Positions 7,531 to 15,366 of a stretch of DNA of 19,979 nucleotides are shown in pieces. The stretch is from Methanobacteriota archaeon (GTDB lineage Archaea > Thermoplasmatota > Poseidoniia > MGIII > CG-Epi1), in NCBI GenBank assembly GCA_029977605.1, contig JAPOKN010000020.1:1-19979 (forward strand), written 5' to 3'. A program made the position numbers and the translations under genes. The stretch's first letter is position 1; every line of letters starts with the position of its first letter. The notes under the pieces were generated by a model, which was not told where the DNA came from, made no database searches, and worked only from the letters and a program-made list of their open reading frames with translations.

Positions 7531-8496
7531 ATGGAACAAATTTGGATTGAAAAATACAGACCAAACAACCTTTCTGAAGTTGTTGGCCAAGAGGCAGTTA
7601 CAACAAGGTTGAAGAATTACGTAAAAGAAAGTTCCATGCCCCATTTACTCTTCGCAGGACCTGCAGGTATAGGAAAAACTACTAGCGCTTTGGCATTGGC
7701 AAGGGAAATGTTTGGAGAGTTATGGAAGCATAATTTACACGAATTAAACGCATCTGATGAAAGAGGGATTGATGTTGTTAGAGGAAAGATTAAGGAATTT
7801 GCTCGAACTGCTCCTCTTGGCGAAAAAGGATTCAAAATAATATTTCTTGATGAGGCCGATGCCTTAACTGGAGCTGCACAAGCTGCTTTGAGAAGAACAA
7901 TGGAAAAATATTCAAGAACCTGTCGATTTGTCATGTCCTGTAACTATTCATCAAAAATTATTGATCCTATCCAATCTCGCTGTGCTGTATTCAGATTTAG
8001 ACCAATAAAAGCTGAGGATTTAGAAAAATACTTGAAATTCGTAGCTTCTAAGGAGAATGTTAAAGTTACCAAAGAAGCTTTAGAATCTCTTACATATCTT
8101 GCTCAAGGTGATTTAAGAAGAGCAATAAACGGATTGCAAATGGCTGCTGCAGCTAAAATTGAGGTGACGCCTGATGTAGTCTATCAAGCTGTTGCTGCTG
8201 CAAGACCTGAAGAAGTTAAGGATGCATTGGAATCTGCTTTAGCTGGCAATTTCTCAACTGCGAGAGAAAAATTAGATACTTTACAGATAACATATGGACT
8301 TGCTGGTGAAGATGTATTGAGACAAATGCATAGAACTGTAAGAGATTTAGAAATTCCAGACAACATAAAAGTATTAATGATTGAAAAAATGGCTGAAGCA
8401 GATTTTAGATTATCAGAAGGCGCTAATTCAAGAATACAAATTGAGGCGGTTGTCGCAAGTTTTGCTATTTTGGGCAGGAATTTAAGTAAAACATAG
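7531..8496 (+). CDS. rfcS: Replication factor C small subunit (clamp loader ATPase)
   Basis: This is an AAA+ ATPase that, with RfcL, loads the PCNA sliding clamp onto primed DNA. From the ATG at 7531 the protein is 321 residues, the normal length. It begins MEQIWIEKYRP, the family's conserved opening, whereas the ATG at 7477 would add 18 unconserved residues. Walker A is AGPAGIGKT (42-50), Walker B IFLDEAD (104-110) and the arginine-finger SRC motif is at 149-151. The C-terminal collar helices are present. It is followed after 34 bases by pgk on the same strand and may be cotranscribed with it. RfcL is not in the window. Confidence 0.95.
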   Translation: MEQIWIEKYRPNNLSEVVGQEAVTTRLKNYVKESSMPHLLFAGPAGIGKTTSALALAREMFGELWKHNLHELNASDERGIDVVRGKIKEFARTAPLGEKGFKIIFLDEADALTGAAQAALRRTMEKYSRTCRFVMSCNYSSKIIDPIQSRCAVFRFRPIKAEDLEKYLKFVASKENVKVTKEALESLTYLAQGDLRRAINGLQMAAAAKIEVTPDVVYQAVAAARPEEVKDALESALAGNFSTAREKLDTLQITYGLAGEDVLRQMHRTVRDLEIPDNIKVLMIEKMAEADFRLSEGANSRIQIEAVVASFAILGRNLSKT

Positions 8497-8530
8497 ACAA
8501 AAAGGTTTTGAAAGACCCCCTTCACAAGTT

Positions 8531-9832
8531 GTGGCTCAAAACAGTAATTATGTAACTGTTGACGGTGAATTTGATAGCCTAGAAGACAGAAGTTTTCTAA
8601 CTATAGATGATTATGATTTAACCGGCCATAATGTAATATTAAGAATAGATATAAATTCATCGATAAATCCAGAAAACGGAGATTTATTAGATGATACAAG
8701 AATCAAAAGGCATTCAGCTACTGTTGAAGAACTGTCCGATAAAGGGGCCAGAGTCATAGTATTAGCTCATCAATCTAGACCTGGGAAATTAGATTTTGTA
8801 AATTTAGAGAAACATGGAAATCGAATGTCTCAAATTATCAATAAAGAGATTAAATTCATTGATGATATATACGGGAAAAAGGCAATCGAACACATTAACA
8901 AGATAAAAAATGGAGAAATTATTCTACTAGACAATGTAAGATTTGACGATGAAGAAATAGAACTAAGCAAATTTATGAATGATAATTTTGATGCTCAAAG
9001 AAAGTCAAAAATGGTAAGAGAACTCTCTCCACAAGCTTCTTTTTTCGTAAACGATGCTTTTGCAGCTTCACACCGATGCCAACCATCGCTAGTTGGATTT
9101 GCTGAGGATATGCCAGCGCTCGCAGGCAGAGTTATGCAAAGAGAATTAGATTTTTTAGGTAAAGCAATAAGCTCAGGGCCAACGCCAAGAATTGCAGTGT
9201 TGGGAGGAAGTAAAGCTGCTGATTCGGTAGCTATAGCTGAAAACTTCTTACAAAAAGGGGTAGAAAAAATTCTGACAGGAGGTGTAGTTGCTAATATTTT
9301 CCTTATTGCATCAGGAGTAGAAATAGGAAAGCCAAGTACTGAGTTCATTGAAAAGCATATTCCTAATCACGAAACTGTAATTAAATTAGCTAGGGAATTA
9401 TTAAAAAAATATAAAGGTAGAATAGAAATTCCAACTGATGTAGCCTTGAACATGGATGGGAAGCGATACGGAACGAATGTTAGTAACCTTCCACAAGATC
9501 ACTCGCTATATGATATCGGAATAGATACTTTAGTTAATTACATTAGTATAATAGAAGAAGCTGGAACAATAATTGCAAATGGACCAATGGGAGTTTTTGA
9601 AGATGCCGAGTTTGCTACTGGAACAAATGAAGTATTTAGCGCAATTTCAAAAAGTAATGGAATGACTGTCGTAGGTGGAGGTGAAACTGCAATGGCATTT
9701 AATCAAATGGGATTGGCTGATGGAATTAGGCATATCTCAACAGGAGGGGGGGCTTGCATATCTTTCATGTCTGGAGAGACAATGCCTGCTCTTGAAGCAA
9801 TGAGAAGAAGTAAAAATAAATTTAACAAGTAA
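8531..9832 (+). CDS. pgk: Phosphoglycerate kinase
   Basis: The enzyme interconverts 1,3-bisphosphoglycerate plus ADP with 3-phosphoglycerate plus ATP in glycolysis/gluconeogenesis, in the cytoplasm. Family blocks are all visible: NVILRIDINSS (34-44), AHQSRPG (79-85), FVNDAFAASHRCQPS (172-186, substrate-binding His/Arg), LGGSKAADS (224-232), the hinge/nucleotide region NGPMGVFE (350-357) and GGGETA (382-387). Length is 433. The N-terminus carries about 25 extra residues before the first family strand. GTG at 8531 is the start. I see no convincing SD or TATA box in the 34-base gap from rfcS, so cotranscription with rfcS is plausible. The stop is one base from the 3' end of the convergent tRNA gene. 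Confidence 0.95.
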   Translation: MAQNSNYVTVDGEFDSLEDRSFLTIDDYDLTGHNVILRIDINSSINPENGDLLDDTRIKRHSATVEELSDKGARVIVLAHQSRPGKLDFVNLEKHGNRMSQIINKEIKFIDDIYGKKAIEHINKIKNGEIILLDNVRFDDEEIELSKFMNDNFDAQRKSKMVRELSPQASFFVNDAFAASHRCQPSLVGFAEDMPALAGRVMQRELDFLGKAISSGPTPRIAVLGGSKAADSVAIAENFLQKGVEKILTGGVVANIFLIASGVEIGKPSTEFIEKHIPNHETVIKLARELLKKYKGRIEIPTDVALNMDGKRYGTNVSNLPQDHSLYDIGIDTLVNYISIIEEAGTIIANGPMGVFEDAEFATGTNEVFSAISKSNGMTVVGGGETAMAFNQMGLADGIRHISTGGGACISFMSGETMPALEAMRRSKNKFNK

Positions 9833-9833
9833 A

Positions 9834-9910
9834 TGGAGCCACCGGGGGGATTTGAACCCCCGACCTACTGATTACGAATCAGTCGCTATACCGAGCTAAG
9901 CCACGGTGGC
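9834..9910 (-). tRNA. trnT: tRNA-Thr (anticodon CGU)
   Basis: Reading the minus strand from 9910, a complete cloverleaf folds. The acceptor GCCACCG pairs with CGGTGGC. A D-arm follows, then the anticodon stem ACTGA/TCAGT with 7-base loop TTCGTAA (anticodon CGT, reading ACG), a 5-base variable loop and T-arm GGGGG-TTCAAAT-CCCCC. The discriminator is U, as usual for archaeal tRNA-Thr, and the CCA end is encoded (9836-9834). No intron is seen in the anticodon loop. A TATA-like TTAATTTAATG (minus strand, about 9944-9934) lies about 28 bases upstream of the 5' end, in the 34-base gap after xpd. The gene is convergent with pgk, one base from its stop. Confidence 0.97.
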
Positions 9911-9944
9911 AACTAAATGTTCATCAATACTGCATTAAATTAAT

Positions 9945-11882
9945 TTAGGCCTCAAAGAAATTTCCCACGTCTCCTATAATATCATTTGATAACTCTAAGT
10001 CAGGAATACTGTCAGCAAATTTACCGGCTCTACCGTCTGTAATTATAATCATTCCTTTATCATCTTCGGAACGTATAACTCTCCCCGCTGCTTGAAGCAT
10101 TTTACGTAAAGCTGGAGATTCTACTGCGTATTCCCAACCTTTACCATGAAAGCAAACATCAAAGTAATGCTGTAGCGCTTCTTGCCTAACTCCGGGAGCA
10201 GGATATGGAATTCCTACTATAATTGCCATTTCAAGCGAAGTATCTGGATAATCTATTCCCTCTGCAAGCCTACCTCCCATTACGCCTGCCAAAACTGAAC
10301 CACTATCAGATTTGAAACTTTCAACAGTATTCATCAGTTCCTCTTGTTTCATTCCAGAATATTCCTTGTATATTGGCTTTGAGAGATTAATCTCATTGAG
10401 TGCAGATTCAAGAATTTTATAAGAGGGGAAAAATAAGGCTATATTACCCTTGAAACTGTCTATTATTGATTCTAACTTATCTATTAGCTGAACCCAAACT
10501 TTAGGATTAGCATTCAACTCTCTGTAAGATGTACTAACATCACTGACATAACGAACTAATCGGTTTTCTTTAGGAAAAATAGAACCAAATCTCTCAAGTT
10601 TTGACTCTGGCTTCAAACCTACTAAATCTCGGAACATACCTAGAGGACTTAATGTACCTGACATCATGACAACGCCAGCGGTTTCATCTAAGAAACTGGT
10701 CATGACTCTTGGATCCAAACATACTTTTTCTAATCTTAGAGGCTTATTACCGACTAATCTAATGGTGTGGCTTTCAATTGAATCTAACCATCTACAAAGA
10801 AAATCTCCTACCGAACCTAAGTACGAACGAGGACGCTTACCTTTTTCGAGTAAGGTTTGTCTAATGAGTTGACCCATTTTAGATAGATCTGAAGATTGTT
10901 GCTTTAAGCGATACAAAGTCATTTTCCCAAGTGACATCATCTCAGTTTCAAATGTTGGGACCTCTGAGTCTAACGAAACTATGTGTGAGGGTAAAAGTCC
11001 TTCGTCATCTCCCTCTGAAATATGATACTCACTTAATGACTTCAAAGCAGATTCTACTAAATCCAAAAATAACGTTGGAGGGCTACCGTCTCCCAATAAT
11101 AGACCAAATTTGCCTGATTCTTGTGAAGCTCTATGCAGTGAATCGACGCTTAAAGATTCTGATGCAGCCTCTCTTGCCCAATCTGGCAGATTGTGAGCTT
11201 CATCAACTATAGTAATAATTTTATCGATTGAAGTATCCATCCATCCAAGAAGATATTTGCGTATGAAATCTTCGAAAAAATAAACATAAGGAACAATTAC
11301 TATCTGAGCTTTCTTGAGAAGTAACTTATTCAATTCGTATGGGCAGAGATTCTCGCTTTCAGCATTCACAGTAAACTCTTCAGCACTGTATATCTCTGAA
11401 GACCATCTGTCTATCAAACTCTTTGTCGGCCGCAAAAGCTTCCTGTAATATGGGCAACCTGCTTCACCCAGCTTGGATTGTAATTTCAACGATTTACATA
11501 TTTTAGATTTCTCAGACCAATTAGATTTAGCTAATTCATCATCATCCTTCTGTTGGGGACACATTGACTGCCTACCTTGAATTGCAACAACTGAAAAATT
11601 GTTGCCTGATTCTTTAAACGCTTTTAATTCTCTAATAACTTGCTCTTGCTGAGAATTTGTCCTAACACAATAAATTATCTTGTAACCTTTGTTAATTACA
11701 AACGGAAGCGATGAAGCTAATGATGTAAACGTCTTACCGCTTCCTGTTGGAGCTTCAATAACTATATGATTATTTGAATGTAGGCCTTTTTCTATTGTAT
11801 CTATTATTTCCTGCTGATTACTTCGTAAATTATAAGGTAACTTCAACTTATCTTGACCAGATATCCTCAGGAACTTCATCAT
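9945..11882 (-). CDS. xpd: XPD/Rad3-type Fe-S DNA helicase
   Basis: This is a superfamily 2, 5'-3' DNA helicase of the XPD/Rad3/DinG group, expected in nucleotide excision or other DNA repair. Walker A is EAPTGSGKT (43-51). Four cysteines for the 4Fe-4S cluster sit at 108, 129, 143 and 180. The helicase box is DEAH (227-230). Downstream motifs are VMMSGTLSP (405-413), GGRLAEGIDY (536-545) and the motif VI block QAAGRVIRS (597-605). Length 645 is typical for archaeal XPD. The ATG at 11882 lies inside the upstream gene (35-base overlap). An in-frame TTG at 11846, one base after the upstream stop, would give a protein starting close to the usual LPYNLRxNQ region and is a real alternative. It is probably cotranscribed with the DUF6015-like gene. 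Confidence 0.93.
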   Translation of the reverse strand: MMKFLRISGQDKLKLPYNLRSNQQEIIDTIEKGLHSNNHIVIEAPTGSGKTFTSLASSLPFVINKGYKIIYCVRTNSQQEQVIRELKAFKESGNNFSVVAIQGRQSMCPQQKDDDELAKSNWSEKSKICKSLKLQSKLGEAGCPYYRKLLRPTKSLIDRWSSEIYSAEEFTVNAESENLCPYELNKLLLKKAQIVIVPYVYFFEDFIRKYLLGWMDTSIDKIITIVDEAHNLPDWAREAASESLSVDSLHRASQESGKFGLLLGDGSPPTLFLDLVESALKSLSEYHISEGDDEGLLPSHIVSLDSEVPTFETEMMSLGKMTLYRLKQQSSDLSKMGQLIRQTLLEKGKRPRSYLGSVGDFLCRWLDSIESHTIRLVGNKPLRLEKVCLDPRVMTSFLDETAGVVMMSGTLSPLGMFRDLVGLKPESKLERFGSIFPKENRLVRYVSDVSTSYRELNANPKVWVQLIDKLESIIDSFKGNIALFFPSYKILESALNEINLSKPIYKEYSGMKQEELMNTVESFKSDSGSVLAGVMGGRLAEGIDYPDTSLEMAIIVGIPYPAPGVRQEALQHYFDVCFHGKGWEYAVESPALRKMLQAAGRVIRSEDDKGMIIITDGRAGKFADSIPDLELSNDIIGDVGNFFEA

Positions 11883-12219
11883 AAACTGATGGTTCTAAAT
11901 CGTCATCTGCAAATTTAGGACCTGCATCCCTTCGCTTTTGAATTACTGCCACTTTTAGAAGCCAATAATGTATCCTCCATTCACGCCCGTCGTAAAGTGT
12001 TGTTTCTTCTCTTTCGGTTTCCATCAATCCAGCATCTTCTAACATGTAAAAGGTATCTCTATCTTCAGGATGGAGTACATTATCTATAATTCGATCACTA
12101 TAACCGAAAAAATTTAAAATGTGTTCTGCAAGATAATTAGATTCATCATCTCCCATGTGGGAGTATTCTGGACTGTAATTAATTGCCGCAGCCAATGTTT
12201 CCGTAGTTAAAACTTCCAA
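11848..12219 (-). CDS. Small DUF6015-like protein, probably winged-helix
   Basis: The product is a 123-residue acidic protein with no membrane segment or signal. Features include the block FFGYSDRIIDNVLHPEDRD (38-56) and EETTLYDGREWRIHYWLLK near the middle, which I associate with the archaeal DUF6015 family of unknown function; this is from memory. Helices followed by a YDGREWRIHYW beta segment would fit a winged-helix-like fold, which is inference. The start is TTG at 12219, supported by GAGG at 12230-12227 seven bases upstream. A TATA-like AATATATG (12260-12253) would give a short leader. The 3' end overlaps the helicase start, so the two are likely translated together, hinting at a role in the same process. 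Confidence 0.75.
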   Translation of the reverse strand: MEVLTTETLAAAINYSPEYSHMGDDESNYLAEHILNFFGYSDRIIDNVLHPEDRDTFYMLEDAGLMETEREETTLYDGREWRIHYWLLKVAVIQKRRDAGPKFADDDLEPSVYDEVPEDIWSR

Positions 12220-12312
12220 AATTATTCCTCAGTTACAATCCAAATAATGGGTCATATATTAACCTGTTGCAGGCCCAACAATAATTTATAGATACTAAGA
12301 AAATAATCATTA
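12220..12312. promoter_or_regulatory. Divergent promoter region with a small inverted repeat
   Basis: The minus-strand TATA-like AATATATG (12260-12253) serves the DUF6015-like/xpd operon, giving a short leader with GAGG. The plus-strand AATTTATA (12283-12290) is centred 26 bases before the GTG at 12313, so that gene looks leaderless. Between them lies a perfect 5-bp inverted repeat, TGTTG (12265-12269) and CAACA (12276-12280), with a 6-base spacer. It could be an operator but is short enough to be chance. Confidence 0.4.
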
Positions 12313-12927
12313 GTGGAAGAAAAAAAGGATTTGTGGGAACTGGTACGCAAAAAACTGGAGAAAAACAGTATACCTGAATCTTTAGAGTTTGTTGAGAGTG
12401 AATCAATTCAAACCGCTGAAAAAGAAAAAATTAAAGATGAAAATATTGACAGTGAAAATCATTCTATACCTAATGAAATCGAGTTTGAAGAAACTATTAT
12501 CGAGCCGAAAAAAGTTGAATTTTTAAATCAAGGAATATTTGCTGGATTTATTTATATTTTAACAATAATGATTGTTCTGGGAATATTAATGATACCTGGA
12601 TCTATAACTGCTGCGATTGGCGGATACTTTGGAGGAAGAAAATCTGGAGACCCTGCAAGAGCTTTAACTGCAGCAATGCTTCCTTTTCTAATTATAGCCT
12701 CAATTTCAGTAATGGCTTCTATTGGAGCGCTTCCTCCGGGATCGGGACCCAATGATCTGTCAGAGACAATTAGTGATTATTTAGGTTATAATCCTGATGG
12801 AAATTTACTTGGCCCCATATCTAAAATGCCTGACAGTAATTCCTCAGTATTTCTCTCACTTGTTGCTTTCGGATTTATAGGTGGATTAGTTGAAATCGAT
12901 AAAAAAAATAAATTACTTTTTAATTAA
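12313..12927 (+). CDS. Unknown membrane protein with hydrophilic N-terminal half
   Basis: I do not recognise the family. Residues 1-70 are charged (Lys/Glu-rich, heptad-like at the start) and presumably cytoplasmic. Three hydrophobic stretches follow: about 73-107 (ending in the glycine-rich SITAAIGGYFGG), 117-140 and 179-195. The glycine-rich helix recalls small DUF5518-type membrane proteins, but I would not assign it. The GTG start is 26 bases downstream of a TATA-like AATTTATA. It is a single-gene unit facing an SLC13 carrier gene, with which its stop codon overlaps (TTAA at 12924-12927 serves both). Confidence 0.75.
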   Translation: MEEKKDLWELVRKKLEKNSIPESLEFVESESIQTAEKEKIKDENIDSENHSIPNEIEFEETIIEPKKVEFLNQGIFAGFIYILTIMIVLGILMIPGSITAAIGGYFGGRKSGDPARALTAAMLPFLIIASISVMASIGALPPGSGPNDLSETISDYLGYNPDGNLLGPISKMPDSNSSVFLSLVAFGFIGGLVEIDKKNKLLFN

Positions 12928-14492
12928 ATTCCTGCAACTTCACTAGCCATGTCCCAGTAGTATGTTTGTGCCAAAACTAAGAATAAAATAGCAATTATAA
13001 CCAAAGGAACTCCGTTTCTCAGAAAATCATTAGATGTAGGAATTCCTGAAGCCTGCACAATTAAATTAGGTGGAGTGCCAAAAGAAGTCATGAATGCGAA
13101 AGCTGTGCTGATAGCTGTAATAATGGCAATAAATGCTAAATTAAAATCTGCTGCAGCTCCGACAGCTAATGTTATTGGTACAAGTATAGCTGCTGCTGCA
13201 CCATCACTCATAACATTAGTTAGTAAAACAGTAACAACAATAATAATTAAGATTATAGATAAATCTCCGCCATATTCAGAACCATAGTCTGCCATTTGAT
13301 ATAACCCTCCTGCGAGCCAATCTGCTGCACCATGATTAACCATGGCTTTGCCCATGGTAAGGGCCGCTCCATAAATGAACATAACTCCCCAGCGCAAACG
13401 TTGACGACTGTCTTCCCATTCCAAAACTCCGGTAGCATGCATCATTATTCCTCCGATCATAGCGCACGTACCCAATGTTAAACCGTTAAATCCTGAAGTT
13501 AAAAATAATCCGAATGTTAGAACTAGAATTGATAGTGCTAAAATTTGCCTATCATCAATAGATTTGCCTGTTTCTTGAAGATAATCTATTTTTCTGTAAC
13601 TAACTTTGTTAACAAAAACTAATGTTAAAAAAACCGCTGGAATTAATGCAATGGTTATTGGAGCTGCCAAGATAACCCACTGAACATATGAGATTCTAAT
13701 ATCATATATCTCCTCAAGGAAACCCATTGCAATTACGTTTCTTGCACCTCCGGAAGGCGTTGCCAAACCTGCAATTGAACAAGAAAAGGCTACAGCTAAA
13801 ACTAATGCTATCATTTCATTATTCTTCTCTTTAATGTCTGTTTTGTCAGCTACAGTTAAAACAAGAGGCAACATAATTGCTGCAACACTATGATCTGGAA
13901 TTATAGCTGCCATAAAACTACAAATAACTATTATTCCAAGAATCAGGCCATAGTTTGAACCTGTAAAAGGCCCCAACAATCTTCTAATAATCAAATTTTC
14001 TGCTCCCGATTTAGTTATCCCTTGGGCGATAATTAATGAGCCAAGAATCATAAAAACTGAATCTGCAGCATATGAGGCAAATGCCAAATCTCTATCTTCA
14101 CCAAGAAGAACCAATGCTACGCCAGCCATTAGGGCTGTAACTGGTAAAGGAAATGTCTCAGAAACCCACAAATAAATTATCAAAAGAAATAATGTAAAAA
14201 CATTTCTACCTGGAGTTGATAGCGTAGTTGCAAAAAATAATAGTAAAATATGTATAAATGAAACAATTGCAAAACCAGCAATTAACTTCCTAAAAGTAGG
14301 ATTAAGATACAACCTGTAAAGCGCATGCTGCCTTGCATCTGGATCTAATAATTCTTTTTGAAGCTCTAGTAATGTTTTACCTCTGCTCTCATGGTCAACT
14401 CTTGGAGTTATAATTGTGTGGCCTTCCTCCATCGACTCTACAACAATGTCTAGGTTGTTTAGCATATCTTGGAAATCATCGTCGTTACTCAT
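12924..14492 (-). CDS. SLC13/DASS-type anion:sodium symporter-like carrier with altered SNT motifs
   Basis: This is an integral membrane carrier of the divalent anion/sodium symporter (SLC13, ion-transporter superfamily) type, expected to bring in sulfate, dicarboxylates or similar anions. About 60 cytoplasmic residues precede 11-12 helices. Hairpin-like repeats are visible at GLATPSGGARNVIAMG (242-257) and FMTSFGTPPNLIVQASG (467-483), the second closely matching the canonical GTPPN. At the positions where family members carry Ser-Asn-Thr, this protein has Asp-His-Ser (200-202) and Ser-Asp-Gly (429-431). The start is ATG at 14492, whose ATGA overlaps the stop of the upstream universal stress protein gene. 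A GTG at 14504 would only add four residues inside that gene. The coupling suggests the stress protein regulates or serves this carrier. Confidence 0.87.
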   Translation of the reverse strand: MSNDDDFQDMLNNLDIVVESMEEGHTIITPRVDHESRGKTLLELQKELLDPDARQHALYRLYLNPTFRKLIAGFAIVSFIHILLLFFATTLSTPGRNVFTLFLLIIYLWVSETFPLPVTALMAGVALVLLGEDRDLAFASYAADSVFMILGSLIIAQGITKSGAENLIIRRLLGPFTGSNYGLILGIIVICSFMAAIIPDHSVAAIMLPLVLTVADKTDIKEKNNEMIALVLAVAFSCSIAGLATPSGGARNVIAMGFLEEIYDIRISYVQWVILAAPITIALIPAVFLTLVFVNKVSYRKIDYLQETGKSIDDRQILALSILVLTFGLFLTSGFNGLTLGTCAMIGGIMMHATGVLEWEDSRQRLRWGVMFIYGAALTMGKAMVNHGAADWLAGGLYQMADYGSEYGGDLSIILIIIVVTVLLTNVMSDGAAAAILVPITLAVGAAADFNLAFIAIITAISTAFAFMTSFGTPPNLIVQASGIPTSNDFLRNGVPLVIIAILFLVLAQTYYWDMASEVAGI

Positions 14493-15286
14493 CTTATGAC
14501 ACACACCGGAACTGAAGCATCTAGTACTACTTGATGCAATAAAAATTCACTTACCAAGTGATTTATTAAAGGTAAAACTACTATCCTTGCTCCCTCTGAT
14601 TCTACTACTGAATTGGTAATTGCCTTCCTTGATTTAAAAAAAGTATGTGGTATTATAGTAGAAGTAATGTGAAACTTTTCGCCTAACTTTTCTCTCAAGG
14701 TAACTACTGTTGTATCCATAAAATCTGTGTTTATTCTCTTCCTACCTAGGTATAGAAGTTCAATATCACAACCGAATTTTCTTGCAAATTCTTCGATAGA
14801 GGATATAGCCTTATCTGAAAAGTTAATGCCGTCTATTACTACTAATGCCGGAGAACCAGGTCCCGGAAGAGGGTGCGGCTCTCTGACAACAAAAGCATGT
14901 GAGGATTCATATTCTAATATTCTCTCAACTTCTGAGCCTGTAAACATTCGGGACAAGTATGATCTGAAGGGACCTAAAATCAAGGTATCTGCAATACCTT
15001 CGTCTACCAAGTTTGCTAAAACTCTATGTCTTTTACCCTTCATTACAATTGGCTTAATTTTAATAGATTTATTTGATTCTATAATTTGATCAAGCTGCCT
15101 TTTTCCAAGAGCGGCAAAGCCATCTCTTGTATCTAACGAGGCTGTACCAGTTCCTGCTTTCTTAGGATTAGCTATGAATGCTGCAACTAAAGGAACCTCT
15201 AATTTTTTAGATAAAGCTATTGCATATTCTCTTGCAGGCTTAAGTCGCTTCGAAGGGTCTACTGGCAGCAATATTTTATCAAACAT
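14489..15286 (-). CDS. Tandem universal stress protein (two UspA-like domains)
   Basis: The protein is a cytoplasmic nucleotide-binding stress/regulatory type. The first UspA domain (1-137) begins MFDKILLPVDPS, the standard opening. It ends with LILGPFRSYLSRMFTGSEVE, a version of the ATP-binding G-x2-G-x9-G(S/T) motif in which the middle glycine is replaced but the final Gly-Ser is kept. A second, weaker domain covers about 146-265 and ends ASVPVCVIR. I chose ATG at 15286 because it gives the family N-terminus and a TATA-like element (15310-15318) is centred about 27 bases upstream. The open frame reaches 15373, but that part would overlap the ribosomal protein gene. It is translationally coupled to the SLC13-type carrier; USP genes paired with transporters are common. 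Confidence 0.87.
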   Translation of the reverse strand: MFDKILLPVDPSKRLKPAREYAIALSKKLEVPLVAAFIANPKKAGTGTASLDTRDGFAALGKRQLDQIIESNKSIKIKPIVMKGKRHRVLANLVDEGIADTLILGPFRSYLSRMFTGSEVERILEYESSHAFVVREPHPLPGPGSPALVVIDGINFSDKAISSIEEFARKFGCDIELLYLGRKRINTDFMDTTVVTLREKLGEKFHITSTIIPHTFFKSRKAITNSVVESEGARIVVLPLINHLVSEFLLHQVVLDASVPVCVIR

Positions 15287-15366
15287 GATGATATACTGCC
15301 AACGCAACGTATATTTAACCCTGTCCAGTCGTCGCAGCCTGAACTTATAGTTCAAGCGGAGAAACA
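15287..15366. promoter_or_regulatory. Shared TATA element and palindrome upstream of eS1
   Basis: TATATTTAA (15310-15318) reads as a TATA-like box in both directions. Its centre is about 27 bases from the universal stress protein ATG on the left. On the right it predicts a start of transcription near 15340, giving eS1 a short leader. That leader would begin with the perfect palindrome TGAACTTATAGTTCA (15340-15354, 6-bp arms, 3-base spacer) and then contain GGAG (15358-15361), 5 bases before the TTG start at 15367. The palindrome could be a DNA operator or a 5'-end RNA hairpin. Confidence 0.45.

Noticed and set aside
7617..7934. Minus-strand 105-codon open frame inside rfcS
   Set aside because: It lies fully inside a confidently identified gene and has no recognisable motif or promoter.
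8184..8525. Minus-strand 113-codon open frame across the rfcS end
   Set aside because: It is antisense to the rfcS collar region, with no family resemblance.
8995..9348. Minus-strand 117-codon open frame inside pgk
   Set aside because: It is antisense to conserved PGK blocks, with no independent support.
12265..12280. TGTTG/CAACA inverted repeat as a definite operator
   Set aside because: Five-base arms are too short to claim; only noted within the intergenic region.
13075..13287. Plus-strand hydrophobic open frame opposite the SLC13-type carrier
   Set aside because: It mirrors the alternating hydrophobic codons of a membrane protein on the other strand; no ribosome-binding site or family match.
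14727..15089. Plus-strand 120-codon open frame opposite the universal stress gene
   Set aside because: It is a shadow of the USP coding sequence, with no start signals.
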